Position numbers and translations under genes: made by a program | Source: Balaenoptera acutorostrata | Taxonomy: Eukaryota; Chordata; Mammalia; Artiodactyla; Balaenopteridae | Reading direction: 5' to 3' | Length of the DNA stretch: 64,000 bases | NCBI RefSeq assembly: GCF_949987535.1 | Contig: NC_080077.1 | Span: 37,838,561-37,902,560 of the forward strand | Shown: piece by piece, positions 24,460-37,889 of the stretch | Position numbering within the stretch: the first letter of the stretch is position 1 | Layout: the number at the start of each line of letters is the position of its first letter | Notes under the pieces: model-generated | The model's input: only the letters and a program-made list of their open reading frames with translations | Told to the model about the DNA's origin: nothing | The model's database searches: none

Positions 24460-26345
24460 GAAAAATATAAAGAAAATCCACTAAGGCACATCAAGTAAAA
24501 GTGCCAAGTACCAAATACAAAGAAAGTATCTTAAAAGCAACAGAGGAAAAAGACATTCCCACATAGAAAACTTCAGCCCCAGGTCCCTTGCTGGTAAATT
24601 CTACTGAGAATTTAAGGATGAAATAACACTGATATTACAAAACTACTCTTAGCGAATAGTGATAAAAAGGCGGGGATCACTATTCAGGTTGTTTTATGAG
24701 GTCAGCATAATCATGATACCAAAACCTGATAAGGACATTTCAAGAAAGGAAAACTACTGACTAATCTTTTTGTAAACACAGATGCAAAAATCCTAAACAA
24801 AACATTAGCAAACCAATCTAGACAATACATGAAAAAGATAATATATCATAATCAAAGTGGGCTTATTCTAAGAATGCAAGATTGGTTTAACATTCAAAAA
24901 TCAATTGCTATAACTCACACATTAATAAAATAAAGGAGAAACATCATATGATTATCTCTATAGAAAGAGGAAAGGTTATTTGATAAATTCAACATTCATT
25001 CATGTTAAAATCTTAGCAAACTAGGATGAAAATTCCTTAATCTAATAAAGAGTATATATAAGAAAATCTACAGTAAACCTAACACTCAATGGTGGAATAT
25101 TGAAAGCTTTTTTCTTAAGACTGGAAACTGGGTGAGTATGCACTGCCACCATTACTAAACATTGACTAGAGCTAGCCAATGCAAGAAGAGAAAAAGAAAA
25201 ATGAAAATAAAATAATTAGAAATGAAGATATAAAATCCCCCATTTTTTGCAGATTGCATATTGTATATGCAGAAAATCCAACATAATCTACAGATAAACT
25301 ATTAGGATAAATAAGTGAATTTAGAAAATTTGCTGAACAGGTCAATACACAAAAATCAAACTTACTTCTATACACTAGTAACAAGCAATTTCAAAATAAT
25401 ATTTAAGAAATAGTATCACTTATAACATATTAAAAACATCAAATATGAATAACTGCAACAAACAATGTTCAATACCCCTGTATAGAAATAGCTGAAATAT
25501 TTTTGGGAAAATGGAAAGAAGCAAATTAATGGAGAAATATATCAAGTTCTTGAACTGGAAGACTCATTAAAGATGTAAATATGGTCCATATTGACCTACA
25601 GATTCCAGGCCATTTTAATAAAATTTCCAGCAATTTTCTCTCTCTCTTTCTCACTCTCCCTCTTGCTCTCTCTCTCTCTTTTTTGAGGGGAATCATCTTC
25701 TAATTCAAAATAGTAATTACAATAGTGTGACACTGGCACAAGGATAGATAAGGATAGATATCAGAAAAATAGAACAGAAGAAGAGTACAGAACAGAACCA
25801 CTTACATACGAACACTAGATGTTTCAAAATTATAGAGCAGTGGGGACAATGTTATTCTTCAATAAAGTGTGCTGGGTCACTTAAATATCTATTAAAAAAA
25901 TCTGTTTGATTCCTACCTCAAACCAGGTAGACTGTAGCTATAATTATAAAAGGTGAAACAATAAAACTTCTAAAGATGATAAAGAAGAATATCTTCATGT
26001 CCTTAGGGAAGGGAAAGATTGCTTACACATGACACTAAAAAAACTCACCATTTAAAAAAAGTGATAAATTTGACTAAGTAAAATTTAAAACTTCTGTTCA
26101 TCAATAGATACTGTTAAGAGAATGAAAATGCAAATGAGAATTGGAAAAGATATTTGCAATATGTAAAGAATAAGGTTTTGCTTATCCAGAATACATAAAG
26201 AGCCCTTCCAAATCAGTAAAAAAAAGGCAGACAACCAACCCAACAGATAAATGGTCAAGAGGATGTTCAAGTGACCAATAAACATATGAAGATATGTTTA
26301 ACTTCATGAGTTGTCAGGGAAATGAACATTAAAACCAAAATGACA
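24460..26345 (+). mobile_element. Old LINE-1 (L1M-type) ORF2 remnant
   Basis: Scattered L1 ORF2 similarity over about 1.9 kb in plus orientation, all frames broken. Clues are GATGCAAAAATCCTAAACAA, CATAATCAAAGTGGGCTTAT and CACTCAATGGTGGAATATTG (RT region), and later the C-terminal part with AACCCAACAGATAAATGG and GGGAAATGAACATTAAAACC. There is no open frame over 70 codons on the sense strand. Much older than the L1 at 44980. Confidence 0.85.
25635..25685. repeat. (CT)n-rich tract
   Basis: TTCTCTCTCTCTTTCTCACT and CTTGCTCTCTCTCTCTCTT inside the old L1 remnant. Confidence 0.85.
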
Positions 26346-27359
26346 TGTAATTTTGAAGGAATTAATTAATTGAGCTCTCATAACTCTCAAAGATTCAGCA
26401 AAATAATGTTTAAATAGTTAAAACAATAACTATACAATTAGTGCAGTATTAATTTTCTATTCAATCATGCCAAACGTATTTTTCTATATACAGTCCTCCT
26501 TTATGTTACTTAAACTTCTTTCTTCTTTCCTCACTACCCAAACTTTCATGCTCCCTTATCCACTTAAGTAAAATTTGATCCAATAGGTGAATTGCACATT
26601 CAGATTTGGGAACTCAAGTAGTAAAAAATGTTTCCTAATGTGTGGAAAGAATTATAAACTTAATCCAATTTTTCTCCTTGAAAAGCACACTGAGATATAC
26701 TATTAGGTTGTAAGCAAAAATTTTTTAGGATTCTATAGCTTATCTTGATTCTCTAAGAAGATAACACCCAAATTTGAATCCATCCTCAAAGAATATTAAT
26801 ATGGAGGGCTTTTTCAATGCAAATCACTGAGTAAGTATTTAGACTGAGAGAGAAATGCATAGTGTGCTCAGATAAACAGAACGAGTATATATTCAATTAA
26901 CTGTAATCAATTTTACCTTTTGAAAGGTAGAAATTTTAGAACAGGCTAGATATTTGGATACACTTTAGAGAGGGAAATATTTCTAAAAGAAAAAAATTTG
27001 AGCTTACTTTGTTTAAATGTTATCCACTCTTTTTTTCATCAGTACACTCATCTAAATCAGATATTCCAATTTATTACAATCAGAAAATAAAGACACTACA
27101 CAGGTAATTTATGAAAAGAACCCTGGAATGGAAATCAGATATAGGATTCTGGTGTTATTGATATTTATGTGGCTGCATGTCCTTGAGTTCCAGGGACACA
27201 CAAAACCAAATCTCTTAGAGATGGACTGATTCACCTTTAGGATTCCCTGCTGGCACTAAAATGGTATAATTATAATATATGCTCTAACTTACAAAAAGAC
27301 CGAAAGTGTATGTAAGCTCTAAAGCTTTAGTTCTAGCTTAAAAAGCTGTAGAAGTTAAT

Positions 27360-27570
27360 AGTTAAAAGAGTAGATTCCAGACTCAAATTGGCTCTGCTCC
27401 TTACTACTAGTTGCTAAATCTTTCTCTTGCCCAGCATCTGTATCTGTAAAAATCGGAATTTACCAATCGAATTTGGTTGTTTAGAGGACTGTATGAGTTG
27501 ATTTACATAAAATACCTGGAACAGTACCTGATAGGGATACTCGATAAAAGTTTGCTAATATTTACCTTTG
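27360..27570 (+). mobile_element. MIR SINE
   Basis: AGATTCCAGACTCAAATTGG, CTCTGCTCCTTACTACTAGT, GCATCTGTATCTGTAAAAAT, ACCTGGAACAGTACCTGATA. Plus orientation. Confidence 0.78.
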
Positions 27571-28544
27571 TTGATATTCAGAAAGCAGTATTTCACAAAA
27601 TTAATTTCAGAAATGAGAAACTCTTTTATGCTTATTTCTTATACAAGGAGAACATTTTAAATTCTGTAATCATCCATAATTCATAATTCAGTACTCTCAT
27701 TCATAATTCAGTGTTCTTCCTCCAAAAGCATATATGTAAAGGAAGATAACTAAAAGTACAAATTACATGAATATACTGTAGAACTAAATGCTGAGATACA
27801 AAAGAAAAACAAATCATATACATTACATCAAAAGTGTCCCCATTTTTAAAATAAATTTAACCAAGAATGGAAATACAGATGCATAATTATGGAAAGGTAC
27901 ATATATAGTTCACATTAATAGACATAAAATCGCTTTGGAAATATTTTAGTCAATCCGGTACCACAGATTAATAATCAGTATTACTCTAATGGGAGAGGGA
28001 AGCCTTAAATTTTGTTTTACTCAGAGGTTTAATTTCATTTAAAGGGGGCAAGTGAAAATTTCAGAGACTAGAAACAACTTTGGAAGCTTTAAAAAAAAAT
28101 ATTACGAAGCTCACAAGAGACCTTTTATAACTTCTCTCTCCCCATCTTCATTGGTGTCTTTCCCTTGGCTTTCAAACTATGCTTAAATATCCTAAAAATG
28201 CCAAAAGCAAACAAAAGCAAAAGCCATTGGTGGTTTAGTTATGGAAAAGTATTTTGCCCTTCCGCAAATCATATTAAATTCATTTAACAAGTCTGAAAAG
28301 TGACATAAGAAAGCAAAATTTTGCAGATACAGGTGATTTTGAGGATTTACGAGTATTAGTGCCCAGTTAGAGCCATTGACTCAAGTGTGGGTATATTTAA
28401 GGCACTGGATTCAAGGAAAATTATTGCAAAACAGACATGTCAGCCCAGACATGGGTAATGTAGTAGCTCCTCCAGTTTTTTTCCCTGTACACACCAAGGT
28501 AATTTTAATTCTCTCTTGGGTCTTGTAGCATGTTTACCCACTCT

Positions 28545-28745
28545 TCTTGGTAAGGGATTGTTAAATACTTGAAGATAGCTGTCATGTCCCTTCAGTCTTT
28601 TTTCTCAGGAAAACATCCCACTTCTTTAACTATTCCTCACCTATTGTTTGAAGACTTTCCTTCTTCCTACGTTGTTGGTTTGTAAAAGTGTGATACCCAG
28701 AAACCAAAGCCATCATGCAGGTGTGGTCTGGCTACTGGGGAAACA
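28545..28745. mobile_element. Possible CR1/L3-like ancient LINE relic
   Basis: GATTGTTAAATACTTGAAGA, GCTGTCATGTCCCTTCAGTC, GGAAAACATCCCACTTCTTT, GATACCCAGAAACC and CAGGTGTGGTCTGGCTAC follow the word order I know from CR1/L3-clade 3' sequences. Highly diverged, so only moderate support. Confidence 0.45.
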
Positions 28746-29121
28746 GGATTATCCTCAACCACAGTAAACTGAAAGAAAGGAAAATGAAAAGAAAAAAGTC
28801 CTCAGGAATTATAAGTTACCAAAATTAACCCAAGAAGAAGTAGAAAACGTGAACAGGCCAATTATAATAGAAGACATGAGGGTATGTCTTCTTCTAGGAA
28901 GGCCATTTCCTAGATTTTCACCTTGTTGCAATTGAATATTCTCTCACTGAGAATATTCTTGATGAAAAATAATATTCTCTTTCTCTCTGTGGTTTTTATT
29001 TCTTTTCTCATCTTGTCTCTTTCTCATTTTTATTACTTTTACTTTGGTCCCTAAATCAGGCTCCCCAAACAATTAATCTTTTGTTTCTTAAAATAATTAG
29101 CTTTGGGCTTGCTTATCCTTT

Positions 29122-29442
29122 TTTTTTTTTTTTTTAAAGGCTTTTTTTTTTTTTAATTTTATTTTTATTTATTTATTTATGGCTGTGTTGGGTCTTCGTT
29201 TCTGTGCGAGGGCTTCCTCCAATTGTGGCAAGCGGGGGCCACTCTTCATCGCGGTGCGCGGGCCTCTCACTATCGCGGCCTCTCTTGTTGCGGAGCACAG
29301 GCTCCAGACGCGCAGGCTCAGTAATTGTGGCTCGTGGGCCCAGCTGCTCTGCGGCATGTGGGATCTTCCCAGACCAGGGCTCGAACCCATGTCCCCTGCA
29401 TTGGCAGGCAGATTCTCAACCACTGCGCCACCAGGGAAGCCC
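29122..29442 (-). mobile_element. CHR-type tRNA-derived SINE
   Basis: Same family and orientation as the element at 6803-7154. The T-rich left end is the complement of the A-tail, GGCTGTGTTGGGTCTTCG is in the body, and the complement of the tRNA-like head is at the right end (CCACCAGGGAAGCCCC). The target-site duplication is CTTGCTTATCCTTT at 29108-29121 and 29443-29456. CpGs are well kept. Confidence 0.95.
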
Positions 29443-29459
29443 CTTGCTTATCCTTTATA

Positions 29460-30296
29460 CTGCTTTTTTCTTTTTTAGTTTTCCTTTCTTTTGATTTTTA
29501 CATTTAGTATTATGCTCTCCCTGCTTTTATTTGTCTCATTTTGTTATTCTTTTTCTAGTTTCTTATGATCACTTTGTTTTTTGCTTTTACTCTTTAGTAA
29601 TGAATACAGTTTTTGCTACGTTCCAAAAATTTTGGTATGAAATGTTCTCTCTTCATTACTTTCTAGGTAGTTTATAGTCTGTTTTTACTTCCTATTTAAC
29701 TGTTTCTTAATTTCTATGCAGTTATAACTTTTTTTGGTAACTTTTTTTCTAAAATTTATTTTCAACTCTACTTGATTATGAATAGAGTAAGTAGACTGTA
29801 AAAAATCTTAATTTTGATGTATTAAGGTTCTTTTCTAGCCAATTACATGATCTTTTAAAAATGTTTTTTGGATATTAAAAATATTTAATCACAAGAAGTA
29901 AGATTCTATATAGGTTTCTATTAAATCACAGCTTTGATGATTTAAGTCAACTTCTCTATGGGCTCATTATTTATCTACTCAATCTGATTCTGAAAGAGGA
30001 ATATTGAAATTGCTTACTATAACTTTTTCAAATTATCTTTGCACTTCTAGTTTTTATATTTTTGGTTTATATATTTGACTGCAGTGTTTCTTGTGCATAC
30101 AGGCTTGTGACATATCTTCATAAACAGTCTTCTCTCTATCTGGTGTTTTTACATTTAAATTCTACCTCAACCTCATCAGAAATTAATACTACCACTTCCT
30201 CTTTTTATTGTCATTTTCCTCCTATGGCTCTGCTCATTTCTTCTCACCTCAACTTCATTTTAAATCACTTTGCTGGAAATGATTCTATGGATTAAT
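29460..30296 (-). mobile_element. Old L1M fragment, minus orientation
   Basis: T-rich sequence with phrases typical of reversed L1 5'/ORF1-proximal consensus, such as TTCCAAAAATTTTGGTATG, GTTTCTTAATTTCTATGC and GAATATTGAAATTGCTTAC. The SINE at 29122 lies at its left edge. Edges are approximate. Confidence 0.5.
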
Positions 30297-30299
30297 TAA

Positions 30300-30535
30300 A
30301 TACTCAAATATTTATTCAGTGCCTACCATGGACAAGGCACTCTACTAGCTACTGGGGAGAATTTAAAAATGAATAAACTACCTTCAAACAATTTTCAGTT
30401 TATTAGGGGAGAGAGACTTGGGCATAAATAACCATGGTTCAGGCAGAGAAGCACAAAGGAGAACTGGGTTTGACTGCTCATGGAAAAGAAGGTATTTTAG
30501 TTAAACTATGAAGAATGAAAAGGATCACAATGAGT
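30300..30535 (-). mobile_element. LINE-2 3' end
   Basis: Reversed L2: AAATATTTATTCAGTGCCTA, CCATGGACAAGGCACTCTAC, GCTACTGGGGAG, TTAGGGGAGAGAGACTTG. Confidence 0.75.
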
Positions 30536-32503
30536 AGATTTGACTATGTCTTATTTCTTAAATAGAAAAAAAAAGAAAAATAATATGAAATACATATCTG
30601 ATAATGTTAGGTCAGAAAACATAATAAACATTGTATTTGTATATTATAAATATGTAAAAACATATGTGAAAAAACATATAAACTGAGAGGGAAGAAGAAA
30701 GAATTACTAAAACTATTTTTCAGGTTGTGGAATTATTTTTTTTCTTATTTAATGTTCTAGTATTTTTGTTACAATTTTTATCATTCAGTAAATATTTTTT
30801 GCATCAGTGTTTTCTGACTCTTAATAGGTGACAGATACAGAATGGATAGCAACACCAGTAAACCAAAACTTTGCATTGGTCTTGAAAACAAGAGAGAATA
30901 CTGAGAATTATGGGTCCAGGATTTTACTTATCAAAACTAAATTATGAACATTATTTAAGTTTGTTTCTGAACACACTTGGTGGTCTAAGTTTATAGCCTC
31001 TACCATTGCACTGATGGATTCTGGGCTCTGTCCTAACCCTCTGCAGGGTGCAGTGGAGAAAGCAGACATTTCGTAAGTCAACTAAACGCTGTGGGAATCT
31101 CATCCCACACAGTCCTGCCATCATCACAGCTACTTCACAGAAAGCAACATTCCTTTCACGGAGCTCATGTCAAAATAGTTTTTTTTTTTTTGTATAATAT
31201 CCAGAAACCTCTCTTCTTGAAACTTGTTTAACAAATAGAACAACAAAATCACTCCTTACGATACTACTTGTAAACCTGGAGGTAGTCCAAGTTTGACAAA
31301 CTTTAAAAATACATGTTCTGTATTTTTATTCACAGCCATTTCAATATTTGGTGGGGTTTTTTTTCCCCTACAGGTTTTAGTCTTTCAATACTGGCAAGCA
31401 TCAGTGCTTTCCTAGACTTTAAACCAAGTTAACATCGTTTTTTAACTTAAAAAGAGCAATTTCAACAGAGCCTTTTCATGCCAAAAACAAAGTATCTTTG
31501 TGCACCATGCACCCAGTTCTAGGAATAGTCTGTTCATTACCTGGAGTTTTTAGATTTGAGAAAGAAAAATATAATTCCATTCCTGGCTTCTATTCATTAT
31601 TTGCAGATACAAAACACTGTTTAGTGTAGAGTGACCAAATTTTCCTTTCTATCTCCCAGGAATAAAGTTAAAATGTATATGAATATGAAAAGAGAAAAAT
31701 ATATGTTTTTTTTTTAAGTGTCTTCTCTTTTGATGTTTGAATTTTAATACCTCCAAAGTAGGGAGAAATCTTTGCCTAGGAGTATAGAAATCTCTTTTAA
31801 AAATATGATTGAGCTAGAGAGGTATCCACAAAAGGCTAGCCTGGTGAATGAAAAGTTTTGTGGTTAGAATGAAATAGGGTTGGAATGCCTGGTATACCCA
31901 CAGTGTTAAATGTCTTGATTTACTGCACATGCACTTGAGAAAATCCCATCCTGCTTCAACTGAGCTTCCTTTCTTTAGGAGACCACAATACAACGATGAA
32001 AACCTCTTGACTTTGCTGCTGGCCAACGAGGTAAATACTGCTCTTGCATTAGAACTGAGACAGCTCAAATGAGATTGTTTTGATTGAAATAACAAATCAC
32101 TTAAGAAAATTAGCTAAGATAAAGTACAGAGGAAGATGGTAAAACAGAGACCACAACAGAAGACTGTGAGCTCTATGGAAAGAGTAGAACACATCACCAT
32201 ATCCTAACAGAGAAAATAATCATAAGTAAAAATGAAACTCAAGTTGTTTTTAAAAACCCTTATACTTTTCTCTTCTAAGCCAAACATAGGAAAAAGTGTA
32301 AATGGAGAATAATAACATAATTTAAAAGTTTTTTATAAAGCACTTATGAAAACTATATAAAAATACTTTATATATATACTAATACTGTTTTGTATTAGTA
32401 CTATTTCCAGTTTTAGTATATGTTCTTACCTCATTTTTATATTGAATTACAATAAATTTTGCCATTATATTCCAGAAATTAAATCCTCTTAGAACTACTC
32501 AGA

Positions 32504-32537
<34 letters not shown>

Positions 32538-32546
32538 ATGTATGTA

Positions 32547-32589
<43 letters not shown>
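32504..32589. repeat. Compound microsatellite (TG)n-(TATG)n-(TG)n-(TA)n
   Basis: Four successive blocks of related dinucleotide and tetranucleotide units, uninterrupted for 86 bp. Confidence 0.97.
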
Positions 32590-32592
<3 letters not shown>

Positions 32593-33779
32593 GGGATCCT
32601 AACCTGGGATCCTGAAATTATCTTTTACTATTACTATTACTTTACTATTACTCTTTGCATGTGAAAAAAATGCTACTGTACTATGAGTACATTGTGGTTC
32701 CTTTGTATTTGTTTTAATTTTTTTCATCCAGTAAGGGAGACAGATTTGGGCAGTTAAATCATTTACATACCCACCTGCTCTTCCATGAAATCAAGGGTCA
32801 TCCAGGAAAGCAATGCGATTCTTAGAGAGTTTAGGGATTGCATATGGAAACCTGCCTACTAAAAAGACTCAGCTGATAAACATCTAACTTTCTTTTTTTT
32901 TTTGAGAAAGGTCTTTAATATTTGTTTTAGTTTTGTCCTCTCAAAACAGGAATGTCCAGTGCCTTTTGTCATTCTTTCTAGCACAGAAAAGTGGAGCTCT
33001 GATGACATGTTTGTGCTCTATAGTAAAGGCTTAAATTGTAAACCTTCCTGAAACTTCTGGTATTGTCACAGTGAACTGAATGATGGTGATGATGACAGCA
33101 ACAGCTAATATTTATTGAAGCTTTAATCCAAACCCAGTCACTGCCAGAGCCTGGACACATTGTCAAGCCCCTGCAGATGCCTCTCCAGACTTGGCAAAAT
33201 TAGTCACTTGGAATAATAATGCCATGTTGCTAGAGGCCACCCAGGATTCTTAAAAGCCTAATGAAAAGCAGTACATGCCTTTCTAAACATGATACTTGGA
33301 TGAACATAAGCAGTCTGTAGACAAGCAGATGGTCCCAAGCGCATCTGGGCCGTCATCATTGAGCAGCAGCCCTTCTCTGGGTCCCTCTAGGTCACTCCTT
33401 CCTTACCTATGAAACATTTCCAATTTCCACCTCCTCCTCAAGTCCTCACCCCAACCTTTCCTTTCAGGTGACTGATACACACGCAACCAACAACCTCACT
33501 CCCACTTGACACAGTAAAATATAATGTGTTCAGTGGAGAACCCCTTCAACTTTCTGTTCCCCATACGTTCTCTTCCACCCTTCCTTCCTCTTTGGTAGAA
33601 AGCAAGACCTTCCAAGCTTCCCAAGATGAATATTTCTACCTGCCTTGTCAGGAATCTCAACTCTCTCTGTTAACTTCAGACGATCAAGCATATGACGTGC
33701 TCAAGTTTCTCCCATCATAAAAGCAAAACGAAATAAAAACTCATTAGGACCCCTATATGCCTTAGTCTCTACATCTTAG

Positions 33780-34985
33780 TCTCCCTCCATTTTTCAGCCA
33801 AGCTAACTGAAAGATTATCTAATGTTCTTGTCTCTGTGTCCACATTTAAAAACCCACTACAATCTGTCTCACCCCTCCACTTTAAGTCACTCTCTACAAA
33901 ATTACCAATGACCTTCTCCTTCCTAACTGCCCTCATGAATCCTTATCTTACTCGCCTCCTCTGCAGCACTGACCCTGCTGACCTCTGCTTCTTTCTTGAC
34001 CCCTAGGACATCACATTCTCTTGGTTCTCAGTACTTCCTTCTGTCCCTTCTGTGAATTCTTCCTATGTCTATCTCTTAAAACGTCCTGGGTTTCCAAGGC
34101 TCTGTTTATTATAGATTGTTCTCTGAGAGTTATTCCTTCACCCCTGTGGTTTCAAGTCCACACATATGCCGAAGGCTTCCCCACGTAAACCTCCAGCCCA
34201 GATCGCTCTACTGAGCTTCTGATATCTACATGCAATTCCTTACTTGATTTCTTCAGTCACATACCTCAAACTCAGCCTAAAACCAAACTCATCACCTCTC
34301 CATCTCTCCCTGACAGCCCACTGTCCTTCATGTTCCTTATTCCTGTGAGTGGCACGGAAACCAGAAAACAACGTATTCTCTCTCCTGACTTTTCTTTGCC
34401 TCATCTCTCCCTCAACCAATCAATCAACAAAATTCCATTTTATTCATACTTCAAAGAACCACTTATATCTTTTGATCTCCACTGCCACTAAGTTAGCCCA
34501 GGCTCTGGAGTACTCTTTCTAAAACACAAATCTGGTCATGATACTCCACTAATTAAAATTTCAATGATGATAACTTTGTGCTTCAGGATTAAGTGAAAAC
34601 CCCTTTGTATATGAAATAAAGATCCAATTAATGATTTGATGGCTTTTCTGGATTCCCTATTGCCATTGCCCCATCGCAAGCTATGCCCCAGTCATACACT
34701 AGTTTGCCTCTAGGACCTGCTGTTCCTTCTACCTCGGACATGATTCATGCACATGCGTCTTGCCTAAATTCTGCAGGTCTTAGCTTAGATGTCAAATCTG
34801 TAGCAGCCTGTGCTCATTCCTGTCATTTTATTTATCCCATTACAGACTGATTGCTTGTATTTTCCATTATCCTATAAATTTTTTTGAGGGCAGGAACTCT
34901 GCCTTGTTTATTCTTGCATTTCATATACCTCACTCACTACCTGGCACAGGGTAGGTGCTTAATGAATATTTGCTGAAATTCAAAA
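33780..34985 (+). mobile_element. LINE-2 with ORF2-derived part and 3'UTR
   Basis: An unusually long L2 for an ancient element. ORF2-like phrases appear in order: AAATTACCAATGACCTTCTC, CTCTGCAGCACTGACCCTGC, TCTGGTCATGATACTCCACT. The 3' end follows: GAGGGCAGGAACTCTGCCTT, CTACCTGGCACAGGGTAGGT, TTAATGAATATTTGCTG. All frames are broken. The left edge is approximate. Confidence 0.8.
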
Positions 34986-35879
34986 AGAGGTTAATATAAC
35001 TAGTGTTGGTTTTCCAGGTAGTTTTCAGGTAATGGATCTCCAGCCACAGAAGGCTAAGGGTCAGGCAGGGAGCATAGATAGAGATGATAAAGGGGAGCAC
35101 GGGGCCACTAGCCCAGGTGCAGCATTAATTATAGGGGAGGAAATGTGATTTTATTTGTTTTGTCTTGTGTATAATGTAGCCTTGTAGGAAGAATAATTAA
35201 TGTCCTGTTCTGGATCATTCTAAGGGGTTCTGGGAGGGAGGGGGGTGACAGTCAAATTAACCTTGATCAATAGTTCTAAGACGATAAAAAGATCAGTTAT
35301 AACTACCAGGGCAGAGAACTCACATGCGCTGGAAGCCCAGCCTTCCTTAAGGGGAACAGACACATCCTTGACTGGCCACAGGCTCAGCTATTGTACCCAA
35401 CATGTTAATGGAAAGAAAAAAGGCTGGGATGTAGGAAAGGAAACACTTCTGGGCCTCTCTATTGGTCAGCCCATCCTTCCTAGTCCAACTCCTCTAAAGT
35501 GTCCCTAGGCTGCTCCGATTAAGGGGCATTGATTTTTTTTTTTTTGCTTTTGTTTGTGTTTTAATGCACTAGCTGCCAAAAGTGTTACTGGCTGACCAAA
35601 ATTTCACTAGATCCTTACTATATATAATGGAACTATGTAAGTTTTGTTAACTGTTGAATAATCTCATCATTTTGAGGAAGAATAGAAGCATATTTTTTCT
35701 CCCTAAACGAAATAGGTCTGGCAGACCTATTTCTCACTTGCTAGAACTAACTGGAAATCAGATATCAATCATACTGGGGCCCTGGAGTGTAGGGAAGTGT
35801 TTGATAATAGTCTTGGGGTCTCTTGTGTTTGTGCATAAATGATTTTATAAAGGAAATGTGGAAAACAGAAAAAGGGGAA

Positions 35880-36365
35880 AAATTAGGTTTTGTCTTATCA
35901 TCCAAATGTGAACAATATTAACACCTTCATATATATCCTTCTAGAATATACTGTATTTATTCTACATGCACACTAAATTCAATTTGGTATCCTGCCTTTC
36001 CACATAACACAAAATGAGCATTTTCCATGTTATTACCACTTATAATCATCGTTTCAGAATGTTGTATAATATTTCAGAAAGTAGAGGACCCACAGTTAAC
36101 CTGTGGAGACTCCTTCCAATTTTATGCTATTATAAATAATGTGGTGATGAATAACTTCATGCATGAAGCTTCTTCTGTATTTCAGATTATTTCCTTAGGA
36201 TAGATTCCCAGAATTGGAATTATTGGGTCAAAGAACATGATTATTATAAGACTCCTGACACATATTGCCAAACTGCTCTCCAAAAGCCGTATTTATTTAC
36301 AGTCCATGATACTAACCATTTCACCACAACTTGCTCTGATTAGTACCATCATTAAAAAAACAAGC
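35880..36365 (-). mobile_element. Old L1M (ME-like) ORF2 3' fragment
   Basis: Reversed L1 C-terminal phrases are clear: AATGAGCATTTTCCATGTTA, TGCTATTATAAATAATGTGG, CCTTAGGATAGATTCCCAGA, TTGGAATTATTGGGTCAAAG and CATATTGCCAAACTGCTCTC. Confidence 0.8.
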
Positions 36366-36904
36366 ATGCAAAGTAAAACAACAAAAGAAAACCTCCGATA
36401 CTTTTGCCTTTAATGTGATAAGCAAAAATGGCAATACTTTTCTTTTTACATGTGTCGTTTAAACATTTATTTTTACTAATTGTAGGCTTTAATATATACG
36501 TCAGTATATTTATTTGTTGTTTTCTCCTTTCCTGTGAATCTTCTAGCTATGTGCTGACCTGAAAGAGTTTGATGACCTATACATACTATTCAGTATTCAG
36601 GAAGATTATATAATACTCCATGTGAAGTAAGAATAGTTTCCAGCAAGATGAGCCAAAGCAACAAGCCTGTATCCAGAATCCAACCCTGAACAGATGTTTG
36701 CTTGGCAGCCTAGCTGCAATAATTAACATCAGAAAGCAGGGCAATTAAAAAAAAATACAACCAGATCTCACATCTATGAATCATGGTTCTGTAAATGTCC
36801 CAAACCATCTGGATGACTGGGCTCCAATCCTCCATTTTGAGAAAGACCTGAACGATAGTCCTAGAGACAAGGGACCTCTGAATACCAAACGCTCATAGGA
36901 TATT

Positions 36905-37112
36905 GTTTGTTGCCTCTTAAATCACTTCTCATTCCCTACCTTTTAATAACGGATATTGACGTAACTGTCTCAAGCCCTCTTTCCCTGGATTATATACTTC
37001 TCTTAGGCACATACCACATTTGATTAATCTTGGTATCCTAGAGAGCACCAGGACCCTGCCCTGCATACAGTAAGCACTTTGTATTTGTTTGTTGAAATAA
37101 ATTGAAATAGAA
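36905..37112 (+). mobile_element. LINE-2 3' end
   Basis: GGATTATATACTTCTCTTAG, CCCTGCATACAGTAAGCACT and TTTGTTTGTTGAAATAAATT fit a diverged L2 3' terminus. Confidence 0.6.
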
Positions 37113-37792
37113 TAATCAAAGCCTTGGCAGATGTCTGACCCCAAGCCAGAGGGTGTCTCTTAATTGCACTGGTAGTTGTTTACCATTACGATAAACAGCT
37201 CTGTCTAAAGCCCCGCTGATGGTGGGAAGTCCGGCACAGGAAAGCACAGCAGTGCTGCAGTGAAAAGCAATGTAAAGACAGACCAGCCCTTGGCTTCTGA
37301 GGCAGGTGGAGCGCCTTCACAGCACGTATGGTGCTTGCCCAGGTTTGCTGTGTGGTTCTTCACAAAGCTGACTGAGCTAGGAGGCAAACAGTGACTTCAA
37401 TTTCATGTGCAAAATGGCAATATACTATTATTTTAATATACATTATTTTAGCTAAGGATTATTCATTTTCCCAATAAACAGATGGTGACAGGCAATTCTC
37501 AAAGGGAAAGCGAGGATTGCCCACCTGAATTACCAACTTACAGAGATTTTCATTTAAATTTCTCAGTATTATTTGATCGAATATTTTCAAAACATTTAAC
37601 TAACATCTATCCCACATTTTAGGAAACATGCTAATTGCCTCCAATCCACATCGTTTCTTTTGCAATATTAAAATCTTCACTAAATCTGTTCTGGCAAAGA
37701 ATTTACTAAAGCACTTTTTAAAAAAAGAATGCATGGCATAATCTGTCCCTCAAATTATTTCCTTCCAGCTTTCAATTAATGAAACATTTCAA

Positions 37793-37793
37793 G

Positions 37794-37825
<32 letters not shown>

Positions 37826-37842
37826 ACACACACACACATACG
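37793..37842. repeat. (CTCTGT)n / (TC)n / (CA)n microsatellite
   Basis: CTCTGT hexamers, then TC dinucleotides, then CA dinucleotides. Confidence 0.9.
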
Positions 37843-37889
37843 CGCCTCTTACTTTTTTCTTTTTTGCTTAACCACTTAAGAGAATAGGG

